Shown here: one piece after another, positions 11,335-23,440 of the stretch
How the letters are laid out: every line of letters begins with the position of its first letter
How positions within the stretch are numbered: position 1 is the first letter of the stretch
Assembly: GCF_014529535.1 (NCBI RefSeq)
Contig: NC_050737.1
Location: 997,921-1,061,920, forward strand
DNA length: 64,000 bases
Reading direction: 5' to 3'
Source of the DNA: Bradysia coprophila
Taxonomy: Eukaryota; Arthropoda; Insecta; Diptera; Sciaridae
The notes under the pieces: generated by a model
What the model saw: only the letters and a program-made list of their open reading frames with translations
Databases searched by the model: none
Told to the model about the DNA's origin: nothing
Position numbers and translations under genes: made by a program

Positions 11335-11984
11335 CAAAGTAATGTACTGCAACAACACGTTTCATTAGTTATCTAATGTAATAATGCTGCAAACATATCA
11401 TGAGTAGTGTTTCTGAAAATTATTAATTTTATTGTTTTATTTGATAAACATCAACTTCGGGATTCCTTTAGCACAAAAGAAACCATTCCACACTCAACGT
11501 GCACTCAAGTTTCGAATTATTGTGATTTTGACACTGGAATAGTTAATGCACCTACTAAATTTCTTATCAACATTACAAAGCTCATTAGGTTGGGAAATTG
11601 AACCTGAAAATATTTTGCTCGTGAACTGATCAAAACAAATGAATAAAAATTTCAACTACATACAAATGATATGTCAAATATACGAATTAATCTGTTGTAA
11701 CTCAGAACTATCGATTGTTCGTGTAATTATTGAAAAATTCAGATTATTTGAATCAAAGTCACATAATGAAAAACCATTAGTAATATACTTAGGCCTATCT
11801 ACATTACATAAGTATTATTATTAAATCCGGTTTGATTATCATCTTTGGAAATCGTGTCATATTTTTACATTGTAGACTTTTATTCAAATCGGTAAAGAAG
11901 ATTTTGCAATTTCTACAACGCCGAGATTTTGCAGTCATATTGGCGTGAACTGCAGTAAGATTATAGTCGTTTGATTGCTTGAGA
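11335..11984. other. Intergenic, nothing recognised
   Basis: AT-rich. The short open frames at 11407 and 11639 are unremarkable. Confidence 0.4.
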
Positions 11985-12325
11985 AGAAATTATCGATAAT
12001 TGATTAATCATATTGTTATCGATAATTTAATAGTTATCGATAATTATCAAAATATCGAAATTCGATAATTATTAAAACATCGATATTTTGATATTTATCT
12101 GAAAATTCATGTTAATATACCGATATATCGGAATATATCGATAAATATCGGATTTTCGGACCGAAATATCCATATATCGAATTATCGATATCTTGATAAT
12201 TATCAAAATATCAATAATTATCGATTATCGATATTTTTTTGATAATTTTCGATAAAAAGAGACGATAATTATCGATTATCGATAATCGATAATTATCGAC
12301 AATCATTATCATTATCGCCCATGCC
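11985..12325. repeat. ATCGATAATT-rich array with clustered DRE-like sites
   Basis: About 340 bp is made almost entirely of TATCGATAATTATCGA-type words, self-complementary at many scales. The array ends at CCCATGCCTAC. It contains several TATCGAT or ATCGATA words resembling the fly DREF/BEAF binding word TATCGATA. The boundary motif recurs inverted near 627-640. Confidence 0.8.
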
Positions 12326-15300
12326 TACAAATTGGGTCCGGCTGGACATTTTAGAAAAAATGACACACTCTAAACATACTCTTAGTACCTGCTTACCATA
12401 GCTAGCTGTCTGATTATCTTATTAATTGATCAGATAAATTGCATAAAATAATTAATTTGACAAAGTTTCATGCAGAGAGTAATTCACCTCTAAATTGTCT
12501 GAGTCTAGTTGTTTTTCTTTGCGATCAATGTATTTGTAGACTTGTTTAAATGAACGTTAAAACTTAAATATTGATAGAAATCTACATTCCCAAAGCCAAG
12601 CTTAAATCTGTCGTCGATATAGATGGAAACGTACAACGCCATGTACAAATTCTTCTAAATTACCTGCCCTTTTAAAAGTACGCAGTGAACGTTTTCCCAT
12701 TAACAAAACAGAAAATTGTTGCACTAATTAATTTGATGCTAGCAGCACATTACTCATTCATTCTATTCATTCTGTTTCGTTATTGATAACTTTATTATCG
12801 GCAGTCAGTAGGTATACACAAACGTCTCCCAGACATTAGAACAATGAATGTTACTGCATTAAGATGAATTTCAGTTGTGATAATATGCCACAGTGACCAC
12901 ATTCAAGTTTGATAAACAAAAAAATTATTCTTCGGAATGAAATTATTAGGCAAGTTGATTGACCTCTAAAATTTACAGATTTGGAAATATTGTTTAATTG
13001 CAATTGGATCCGTCTGTCTTGTCTATATATGTGTTGTTAGTGTTTTGTTCAAACAATGATCTATTGATAGAAACTGGCGAAAAAACGATTTTTAAACCAA
13101 TTTAACACTCAGGCATTTGGATACGGAAAGTTTGTAAATCATTAAATGGTTAAATTGGTTGGAAAGTTTTTCAGTTCAAAGTTGTATTGAGCAAACGAAT
13201 TAATTTTTTGTGTGTTTCCATTTTGACGGTCAATTCTGAAAGCTCACATATTCCCATTCTTAATCACACAAAATCTGCCGTATGATTAATTGATTATTAA
13301 AATGCGTTCATACACCGCTTACGGTTATTGTTGTGAATAAGTGGTGAATAATATGGATCTGTTTGAGCTCAAGTAATATGAGCTGGTCTGAGTTGAAATG
13401 GATGATTAATTCACAGAGTTCTACACCGAGTCAATATTGTCACATGACTAAAAAAAGACGCAGTCAGTCTTCATGTGGAACATTAATTCATATTCACATG
13501 TGCTAATATTTAAACATGGCAATTAAGTCATGAAAAAAAAAACTATCGTCGTGCTGGGCCAATAACCGGAACAGAGTCTTTAGCATGAAAGTGCTAGAAA
13601 TCGAAGCTTTTGTTCTAATTTAAGAATTATTCATATATCGTCGGTCGGTGAAATTGAAGAGAGTGAAGAAGAATTTCTGTTCTATTCAACGTGATGACTA
13701 AACCGAAATCCTTTGGCGGAACATTTTGAAGGGATCATTAAGCTTGCGTCAAAAGTTTTTTTTTAAACCAGCAAATAAATATTTAATCAGTAAAGTCAAT
13801 ACGAATTGGAAGTTTTTGTTTAAACTTGTTTCAAAATAAAATTTTGTTTTCGTTTTTTTTACCTCATCTTCTGTTCCAACTTTTTTTTGTTAAACTTTTT
13901 TTTAAATATTTTTAAGCCTCGATACGTAAGCACGAACGAGTATTTTTTTAGAGTAAAAAAAAAACTTTTTTTTGTTTTCATTAGTTTTGTTTTTGTTTTT
14001 TTCCTACAAAAACCGGATTCAACTGGATCAATAAGGTTCGGTAGAGTCTTCAGTAATGTTTAAAATGCAAACGTCTTTGGGATTACATCATCCTTTAATA
14101 TTTGAATTGAATTAATTTATTTCAAAAGTTCAGCTTTTTTTCAGCATAAAATCGAAAAAAACAATTCCATATTCCATCGAAATCGAGAGAAAGCAATAGA
14201 AAATATTTATATGTTTGCCTTTGCACGCGTATTAATACAAATTGTGAATTTGATTTTACATAATATTCATCTGGATAATTTTTAATATCTAAAACAATCT
14301 GTTGTCTTGCACGACAAACGAGTCTATTGGGGGTGAGACTATTTTCGTTATTTATTTTCTAAAAGCATTCCAATTCATTGTGACTCTATGGTGATGAAGT
14401 TAAGTTCTAAGCTAAGAAGCTTTTAGTAATCGGTGTACTAACAAGAGGACTTTCAGTTACGCTACTGTAAACATACGTTCAGTAATTAATATTCATAAAA
14501 CAGAAGCGAATTTCTTGACCCTCGACAATAATAACAAAATTAACTCCGGCGTGAAGCTCAACCCTTTTTTGTGCTGAACTGAAAACCGATCAGTTTCTCT
14601 TCGATTCAAATTTATCAAACAAAATCCGTTAATATTTCCTTCCTCTCATTATTATTAAAAGTTACTGGAAAAAACCACAAATAAAGCTTAAACGACAACG
14701 TTAAAGTTGCAGACTTTAGCTCTACAAGATCCCTTAAAGAAAACTTTAGTCGAAGAAGAAGCGAACAAGAGTAATGGAATTGAACAAAGTATTTCATATT
14801 ACTGTTTGTTAAGCCCTAACTCGACTCCGTGAAACAGGAGCTCTTGCCTTTTGCTTGGCTAGATATATACTGGTATATTGGTCAATATCCACATGTTATT
14901 GAAGTGAACAGTAATCTAACATTCATCAACAATAAAGATGTGCTACTGATAAATAAATTAAACAACCCGAATGTTACCTGTGAAAATTGTGTTCTCAGTC
15001 ACTAGCAGTAATACTAAAAAGTCACGTTATTAAATTGAATTTAGCCGTTAAACAATTAAATTTAAATTCACGTCTCTTCATACGTCCGTTCTGATCTAAA
15101 TACCGAAAAGGAACGATGATGTTTCTTCACTGAAGGTACCTATCACACTGAACGGGTAGTACAAAGGAGCATTTTTTATATGCAATTTTGTGAAGAGTTC
15201 TGACATAAATTGATTGACATACTGACACAGAGTCAATAAATCAACAACAACAAAAAATTAGAATCCATTTCCATTACACGAAGGTTGACAATGTTGCAAT

Positions 15301-15588
15301 TATTCTTAGATTTATGTTTCAAAAAGAAATGCTCATAGCTTTACGACGATCTTTTTTCGTGTCAGTTATTGACAATAGGCGAGAGTAGATAAAAATATTC
15401 GCTAAAATTTAAGGGTTTCACATTAACTTCTGATAAACAACTTATCATCTGTTATCCACCCACAACGACCACAAAATATATAATAAACTCTGGTCATTAT
15501 ATAGGAAAACTATGTGTCAGAATATAATGAAGTAAAAGATTTTGTGTCAAACATCAAATGGTACGTTAAACATAAGAAGTTTTTAGAT
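12326..15588. other. Large AT-rich intergenic or intronic stretch
   Basis: No coding region, RNA gene or repeat boundary can be supported over 3.2 kb. Long T runs are frequent near 13,750-14,000. It could be intergenic or part of a long intron. Confidence 0.4.
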
Positions 15589-15968
15589 TTATAACAAATC
15601 AAATATGTTTGAAACGGCATTAGCATCGTCATTTTCAAACGTTTTCAAAATTGATGCGCAGTTTCCTCTCTGAATTTCTATTGAATATTGTTGTATCAAG
15701 AAATTTGTCGAGCGCTTTTCTCCAGTTTTTTGTTGCAACAGTTTTCCGATTTTATTTATGAATTTCTTAGTGTCCTCTCCCATTGGCCCGAACGTTTCGA
15801 AAGCGATAGGAGTGAATATGTAGTCACGTTTCAATGCCATGTAGTGATTATGTTTATGACGTTCTGATTGATCTGCGACAGAGCCAGCGATTTTCGCTGA
15901 TTGGGCCAGGTATGATGGAGCAACGGTGTCGCTAACTGTAGCATCCCAAATCAAAGATTTGGTCCCTT
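15589..15968 (-). pseudogene. C-terminal fragment of a non-LTR retrotransposon reverse transcriptase polyprotein
   Basis: A minus-strand frame of about 120 codons reads as the extreme C-terminus found after the reverse transcriptase in some animal non-LTR elements: LIWDATVSDTVAPSYL, then an Ala/Lys region around RHKHNHYMALKRDY, FTPIAFETFGPMGED, and QQYSIEIQRGNCASIL. It stops at 15589. Upstream the frame is closed by TAA near 15,970, so the copy is 5'-truncated or broken there. No target duplication was found. Recognition rests on the motif order WDxTVxDTxAxSY, PxAFETxGP and SIxxQRGN. Confidence 0.7.
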
Positions 15969-18900
15969 TTTAATGGTTTAATTTGTGGACAGAGGCTGAT
16001 TCAATCTACAAACCACAAACAAATTTTTTTGATGATTTTCATTTACCAATTAATTTGGCCGAAAGCTATTAAGCTATTAAGAAAAGACTAAACAAAGCCA
16101 ATGAACGGAGATGGTAGAACATTCTGTAGTTCTGCTGATGTATTTCTACTTTAAAACAACAAAATATGCTAAACTCTATCCTCCCTACGGTAAATAGGAC
16201 ATGAAACTTTTAATTTAACAACAGCTATTTAGAGCCTAAACTCTGTGTTTTTCGTCTTGCTAAATTAAAAATTCAAAAAAAAATTTTTTGGTTGTTAAAA
16301 AACAGACCTAACAAATACCATTAATAATTGCCTTTCTTATTTGCTAATCAAATACATTTGAACATGTTTTGTTGAACTGAAAAAAAAAACCGACTCTGTA
16401 CATCTTACGTCTTTTAACTTGGCAAATTTTTCAACCATCGAATATATTTTCGACTGATTTTTGTACTCAGACTTTCCGAAGCAGCGAAATTAATTTAAAA
16501 TTTAAAAAAAAATAAAATTAAATTTAGGGAAAAATATGAAAATATTGAAAACACTCACCGCTTAAATTGTTCGTGTACAGAAAAAATTCCTTGCCGTGTA
16601 TGCGTGAAAATTGTTCGATCTCCGATATGGTAATAAAATTCACTGGAAAATAATAAACAAACACAGCATTCAGTGAGATGTCTGTTTTTTTTTGTATTCT
16701 TAAACAACACGAAAGAAAAAAATTTAACGTAACGACTGAGACGTAAAGGTAAGAATATAAATGTATAATAATTCATTCACATGTAAATTTCCATTAAAAT
16801 AATTCACGGGTTTTGGAGTGACGAAAAAACCAATTGAATTGAATTCAATAATATGAAGCTATGATTAAAAGCAACGGAGTGCAATTTTTGAAAATAGAGA
16901 AATGAAACATTCAAATTGTTTCGGTTCGGATTATATGACGTGCAATTGAGGTAAAAATGAAATATCAAATGTTTATCAGTCAACGTTTCTGTATTATTTA
17001 TAGTTTACAGCTCATTAAACCAATTATTGGTTTGGTTTTTAATTTGTGAACATTGTTAAATTGGTGAAATAATGAGAGTACACAGGTATACCTGAACACT
17101 TATGTATGTAGACCTGATGTATTTTTATATATATAAATATATCCAACAACAATTTCCAACTGAATATTGTTGTGTCGAGTAATATAATTGTTGTACATTG
17201 ACTTTAAAAATCAGATTTTTATTATTACACACAAATGTAGCCAATGGGTCACAAAAATTTCAGTAAAAATTTTTATTTATTGGCATTTCGTTCGGGTAGA
17301 CAACTTTCTAAAACACAAGAATTCGATAAATAAAAAAAAATTGGCAACGTTTTTATATGCAAAATTTATTTTTTTTATTTTATTTCATTTAAAGCAAATA
17401 ATACACGAAAAATGTGCGATAAAAATATTTAGTCTTCGTTTGTATTTTATCTTTCTTCAATCTGCTGCTGGTTTTTTAGAGGAAGGACACAGATGAAGCT
17501 TAATGATTTTGCAACAAACTAAAGAGATAACATGAAGAAGAGAAAATTGTATTCAATCATCAAGGATATGTTCTCATTGCTTTGCGTAAATTTAAAAAAT
17601 AAAATCGATCGGTTGAAACACGGTTTGTTGAGCTATATACCGATAGGTTTAATGGAAATTTACCTGGGAACTATGAAAAGTCGTTTTGTAACATCAACAA
17701 AATAAATGAAAAAGAAACTAACAAAAATTCAGTGTTGCACACGACCACTTCCTTAAAATATCGAACTTATTGGACACACAAATCTGTTGCGATGCGTTTA
17801 TAATCCGTAAAATCCGTTTTTCTTTTTTCCAACAACAACATCAACGACAAAAAATCCCCGAAGAAAACACACAAAATAATAATGGGGCGTTTAATTTACA
17901 TCACTACAACAATTATTTTTATCCAACAGAAAATAAATTAAGATTTTATTTTCAAAAAGCAGCAAAAAGAAACGACTATCAACTTTGCGATACAGAAACA
18001 GGTCTAAACAGCGCGAGATTGCAAGATCAACTGAAAATCGCGTTTCATTTAATACGGAGCACCATATGTATTATTTTAGCTACCTGTCGTACCTGTTGAT
18101 ATGACTTTGTTTGGTATACAATTTAAATATATTGTCTTTTCTATGAAATTTTTAAGTTATATCTGTCGGTGTTATATTATGGCGCTAGTTGTGTTTATAA
18201 TATTTTGATAAATTTATCGTTTAGGAAAAATTAAAGAAGAGAAGAAAAGATGTTTTGTGGCTGTCACAATTTAAATATATATATTCTGCGTGTACCTTAA
18301 TTCTTAACCATAATAATGAAGAAAGGTTACACAATAACTAATGTGTTGAATGGCTGTAAATTACTCGATCGATTTGTACAGTACAGATGAATTTTCTTCG
18401 ATTATTTTGATGTGGGTCATTTGGTTATCGGATTCTTCGGAGGCACGGATTTACATCTTTCTGTATTATTACGTTAGCCTCGTCTGACTGTTCTGTTTCC
18501 GAAGTAGCTGTATTTCTGGGAAGCTACGTTGGAATATTTGTGATTTTTGATGCAAATTTGTAAATCAATGAAGTCTAGTCAAATTGTGGCAAATAAATTT
18601 AGTGGCTTCCTACTTGTTTTCTTGCGGTTTTACTATAGAATTGCTGAGGTCTTGGGTCCGCCCTACCATAGGCCAATTTATATTTCAGCATAATAATGTC
18701 GAAGCAACTACACAATGGGTGGCCTATGGTGCAGTGGTATATTCATTTAGGATTAAGTTAAGGCTAGGTTTGTAACGAATGGATTGACCAACAACTGGAC
18801 GATTCGTTTGAGAATATTAACAATTTGAAATCGTTTGGAATATATTATTTGACTATGACCACAATAATTTCTTAATTCTTAACTGTAATCCGATGTCCCC

Positions 18901-19402
18901 TCATAAAATTTAAATCTAAACGACCGAATTATTTAGATCATAAATTGATACTCATGTCGCACGAATAAGTGCTAACTTTTACATTTTTTTTAAACAGCCA
19001 ACTTCACGACTCAGAGTACGAATTGTCTATATTCAGAAGGAAATGGCATAATGTCGGTCTTTTGATTTTCCCTGTGACTGGGAAATCAGAATAATGTCTC
19101 CTCTTGAGGATAATTTACCAAGCTTATTGTGTAATAACATTCGAATATTTCTGTTCTAAATTTATTTTTAGGAAAATGTTGGTGTTACTGTCCCCTGTAG
19201 TCAGTGATTTTTAGACATGAATTTCGTTCAGTTGTATTAACGATTAATGCGTATATAAAGCTAAGTCTTTTCTTGGGTTCTATAGAATAGAGAATTATAT
19301 ATATTATGAACCTCTGTCCAAATGTTCATTCTGGCGATTGGGAGATTGTGATCCTACTCGTCAAAATGAACATTTGACTATTGTTGATGGTTTTTACTGT
19401 CA
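15969..19402. other. Large AT-rich intergenic or intronic stretch
   Basis: Two open frames of 102 and 109 codons (17188 and 17770, plus) begin without ATG and show no domain; the second is Gln/Asn-rich. Neither is supported as a gene. No RNA or repeat boundary was seen. Confidence 0.4.
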
Positions 19403-19710
19403 TACACAGAGAAAAATCCTGGATTAGATTTAAATCTTTTTCGGATTACATATAGGACCAAATTTATTTTTGGATTGAAATCTAATTTTTCGAAAGATTA
19501 CTTGCATTTAATCTTTCGAAAATAATCTGTCAATGGATTAGATCGAAATCTTCCAAGAGATTTAAATTTTTTTTATTTTGAAATTAAAAATTTTTTTACA
19601 ACATTTATTTGAATATTGAGTCAGATTTACTTGTTTTATTTATTCTGAAATTGGGAATTTTATTTGTTTAGTTGAAATTAAATGTTTGTTTTTTTCACTT
19701 ACTTTGATCA

Positions 19711-20020
19711 GGGGTGGAATTACGGCTGCAGTTTTCTATATAGAAAAGACTCTTTTCTACGTAGAAAAGATTCTTTTCTATATAGAAAAATAATCTTTTT
19801 CAACTTAAAACGTTTGATTTTTAGAGGCAATTTTATGCGTATTCGTAGTAGGCATAATTGTTTTGATTGAATTCATCGTCAGTTTGTATTACGCATACTA
19901 TTGCCTCTAAAAATCAAACGTTTTAAGTTGAAAAAGATTCTTTTTCTATATAGAAAAGAATCTTTTCTACGTAGAAAAGAGTCTTTTCTATATAGAAAAC
20001 TGCAGCCGTAATTCCACCCC
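19711..20020. mobile_element. 310 bp foldback nested in the TACACAGAG element
   Basis: The arms are about 123 bp each and nearly perfect. The left starts GGGGTGGAATTACGGCTGCA and the right ends TGCAGCCGTAATTCCACCCC. The arms contain repeated TTTTCTATATAGAAAAG and TTTTCTACGTAGAAAAG palindromes, so there are palindromes within the palindrome. The loop (about 19,834-19,896) is unique. It interrupts sequence just beside a tRNA-like B box. Confidence 0.85.
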
Positions 20021-20105
20021 AGGATTTGAACTCTTTCACCTCGGTACCTCCGTATCTCCAGTCCTGTACTTTACCACTGAGCTATTGGGTTCTTAATCTT
20101 CGCAA
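20021..20105 (-). repeat. tRNA-derived sequence with A and B boxes
   Basis: The minus strand reads TAGCTCAGTGGTAAAGTA (A-box-like) and, about 40 nt on, GAGTTCAAATCCTGG (B-box-like). The T stem does not pair well and no full cloverleaf forms, so this is a tRNA-derived relic rather than a gene. It lies directly beside the foldback. Confidence 0.5.
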
Positions 20106-20849
20106 GATTTAATTTCGAACCGTTGTTACGGAGATTTTAATCTTTCAAAGATTAAAAAATAATCTTCTGAACGAATCCTTTGTACCAACTGAGGTAACCA
20201 TCATAGTAAACGAGTTCAAATCCTAATCGAAGGCAACATTTTTTTTCTTCATTTTTTTAATTATTCAATTAACGATTATTATATTTCATTATTTCATTAT
20301 ATTTCATAAGCAACGATAAGGAAGTTGAACCTGGCAAAAGTATTGAAAAGTAGGAAAATATTATAATAAAACGATATTTTGCGCCCATATTTAATTGTAC
20401 AATTGATTAAGAAGTATAACAGACCTATTTGCATGAAGAATTTATTTAATTTTTTAACGATTTTCAACTCATAAATCAATATTCCTAAAGAAAAGCAAAA
20501 AAAAAGTCTCAAACATTAAGTGTGCTGTGGTTTTTATTTTTACTTTGAGTCGCTAACATATGACAAAAAATTACACATCTACCATCTACTAGCTTCTAAT
20601 CACAAACTCTAGATACCATAACAACGAACTTTGAAAAAAAAAAAAAAATCGTGGCAAAATGTTCTATATTTAACTTCACTTCTCACTGCTACTATCAATT
20701 TTAGCCATTTTAATCCGAAACGTAATCTATCGAAAGATTTTATTTTTGTAATCTTTGAAAAAAGATTGAAATGAAATCTTTAGAAAAATTTAAAATGTTC
20801 GTAATCTTTCCAAAGATTAAACATTTAATCCGACTTTTTTCTCTGTGTA

Positions 20850-22880
20850 CCAATGATTGCTAATGACAGTGATAAATTACTAAGAATTTTTATTTTGTTT
20901 GATCCACTAATCAAACTTTCTATTCGCCCAAAAAAATCTTAACTTGTCAGTTGAGTGCAGCGAGCAAAATCTACTACTTCATTTGTTTCAATCATGTGCA
21001 TTCTGCTATATAACAGAACACTAGAGCTTTACCGCCTACTTTTCGCGACTTCATCTCGTTTTTAAAATTCTTTCATCAATTGTTATTTTTGTTTTGTCTT
21101 TATCTGGACAAAAAATCACTTCTTCGACGTCCTCTAACCGGTCACTAAATACAAGAATTATCCAATTATATCCCTTGTGCTATGACTGGATGTTATAAAT
21201 GTAGCCCATCAAGATTGAAGAAAAAAAAACATCAATCGATTAGACCCAAAGGCAACATAACATCAATTTTCCATTCATAAATTAATGCCAGCGACCACAC
21301 AATACATGATCGAACGCACAAACAATTATTTTTGGTTTTTTTCCTTATTTTTGAATATAATTTTTATCGAACACAAAAAAACAATCCACTTTTTTGTGTT
21401 GCATTGGAAACATTGTGTAAGATTATTGTTGAAAAGTCGTTTTTTCATAAATTCAATTGATCTCGAATAATGTGCTCGAATTCATCGTTTTTATTTTTAA
21501 AAGGAAAATTACCAGACCAAATTTTGAAATATTTCCACAGTGTAACTAACCATTACTTAATTTGCATCTCTACAAGTCGACGCCATAACAATAATTTCTG
21601 AAAAATTCAATTTGGTTAGTTGTTTGGAGAAGTGGTAATAATTTTGTACAATTGCAGACTAATTCAAAATTAATACAACCAGATGATGGGTTTCAATAAT
21701 AATAATGCAAATGCTACAACTTGGTCAAATGTAAATGTAGCCATCTCACCAGAAAAGATAAAACAAGAGTTTGCCTGGGTTCTGGTTTCCAATTAATGAT
21801 TCCTCTTTATTAGACTATTTATCGACTAACATGCATTCAACATCTCCAATCTCTGGCTCTATCGCAGCTGTCGTTTTGCATTCTTAATATAAAGACATTT
21901 GTTTCCAACATAAATGATATTTTAATGTTTCGTCGAATAACACGTGGCTAACTGTTGGTCGGTTATATTATTGTCTCACATAATCAAAAACGTAACGCAC
22001 ACGACCTTGAAATATTAGAAATTTTCGTTCGATATATATAAATAAATTGGATTTGTATAGCACACAGTGTTATAAACGACATTACGCATATTACGAATTT
22101 TGAATGGATAGCATATTTCTATTCATAAATTAATAATAATAATCAAAATTCATTCATTTTTAACATTTTTGTAATTTTGTTTGTTGAATTGTCTGTTGGT
22201 TGAACAAACATGCAAAGTATGGGCTATGATTTTTGAAGTTAATCAAATTAATTGAATAAAATTCAGAGCAAAATTACTTCCATGTTTGTGTTGTACTGTA
22301 CGGTGTTGTACTGTACGGTTAGCTGAGTTCTTTCAGAACCCAGATATTTCTATTATATATTTAGGAACTGCCTGAATATTTTTCCACAATTTTTCAAGAT
22401 CTACTAAAATTGTTGACGACAAATGGCAGGTCAAGAGTATTTTATTAAATTCCTGGAAATTTTTTGGATCTTTGAAATTATGAAGATTCAAGAAAATTAA
22501 TGGCTCGCATCATGTAATTCCGCAAAGCATTTAGAGATTAAGATTAGCGATCGGTAATTGTAACTTTTTTTTTGCAACGACAATCGTATCACTATAAGGT
22601 TACTGACCGTAATTTGCGGATTCAAAAACCAACATATACTTGGTTTACGTAAATTTATATGGACCATTTTTTTACCACAAATCACGGTCCATATGGAGCG
22701 AGATTTGCATATTAGCTTTTTGGCTACCACCAAATATCAGTTCATGTACTTTATATGGATATACCTCAAATAATGATTCTTGATTCACAGAAAACACTAA
22801 CTTTAATTGAAGAAATTTATTGAAAAATTAATTATTTTTCGTTCAATTCGTGTTGAATCTTCATAATACAGTTCGTAGCC
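20850..22880. other. AT-rich intergenic stretch with decayed repeat pieces
   Basis: No gene is supported. At 22,291-22,320 a unit of about 17 bp, TGTTGTACTGTACGGT, is duplicated. At about 22,600-22,690 there are decayed ends related to the MITE at 10,083. A partial ACTACTTCATTTGTTTCAA stretch near 20,974 resembles the TACTTCATTT repeat family. Confidence 0.4.
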
Positions 22881-22893
22881 ATTATTCTTGGAT

Positions 22894-23244
22894 TATTCTT
22901 GAACGGCAACTGGAGAAGAAGATACAACCATGAGCTGTATCAGCTTTACAAGGAGCCTGATATAGTCAAATTCATCAAAATCAATCGATTAAGATGGCTC
23001 GGTCATGTACAAAGAATGAACGAGCAACGTGTCTCACTGAAACTGCTAAATACAAGTCCCAATGGAAGACGCAGACCAGGAAGACCAAGAGCGAGATGGA
23101 AAGATGTAATTGAGTCTGATCTAAAAGTACTAAGAGTGAGCGACTGGGGAACGTTGGCGCGGAATAGGTTCGATTGGAGAAGATTGCTGGAAGAGGCCAA
23201 AACCAATAGTAGGTTGTAGTGACTGCCTAAGTAAGTAAGTAAGT
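22894..23244 (+). mobile_element. 5'-truncated RTE-like non-LTR insertion with 13 bp target duplication
   Basis: 351 bp lies between two perfect copies of ATTATTCTTGGAT (22,881-22,893 and 23,245-23,257). The open part (22,899-23,219) encodes about 106 residues typical of the C-terminus of non-LTR reverse transcriptase proteins: INRLRWLGHVQRMNE, then NGRRRPGRPRARWKDVIESD, then DWRRLLEEAKTNSRL. It ends in a (TAAG)n tail at about 23,228-23,244. A severe 5' truncation, a microsatellite tail and a target duplication together are the hallmark of target-primed reverse transcription. The perfect duplication suggests a recent insertion. Confidence 0.9.
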
Positions 23245-23281
23245 ATTATTCTTGGATATCAAAGGATTACAAGAAAATGAC

Positions 23282-23440
23282 CAACGCACTTCAAGCAAAA
23301 GTGGTACTCTAAATAGGGTACTAAAACTTGACAGTACTCCATACAAAATTTTACACTGTAAAAAGAGTGGGGATAAAATTTCATACGAAATAGTACTCTT
23401 GGCAGCTGTCATTAATAGCACTTTTATTTGGGGTGCGTTG
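23282..23440. mobile_element. 159 bp MITE with CAACGCAC ends
   Basis: The left end CAACGCACTTCAAGCAAAAG and right end GGGGTGCGTTG are inverted. Flanks AAATGAC and AAACGAC resemble a 7 bp target duplication with one change. The interior (GGTACTCTAAATAG, then GTACTAAAACTTGACAGT) matches the copy at 31,925-32,204. It lies just 24 bp from the non-LTR insertion. Confidence 0.75.

Larger units (their letters stand above)
19403..20849. mobile_element. 1.45 kb non-autonomous element with TACACAGAGAAAAA ends
   Basis: The left end TACACAGAGAAAAATCCTGG is mirrored at the right end by TTTTTTCTCTGTGTA. Both sub-terminal regions (19,414-19,560 and 20,715-20,830) are filled with AATCTTTC and GAAAGATTA words in opposing orientation. 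The interior contains the foldback at 19,711-20,020 and a tRNA-like segment next to it. No transposase is present. The element boundary is supported by the inverted ends only; no clean target duplication was seen. Confidence 0.65.

Noticed and set aside
17188..18099. Two plus-strand open frames of 102 and 109 codons
   Set aside because: Neither begins at an ATG, composition follows the AT-rich background, and no domain or splice partner is visible.
20021..20105. A functional tRNA gene
   Set aside because: A and B boxes exist but the T stem does not pair and no cloverleaf can be completed; kept only as a tRNA-derived relic.
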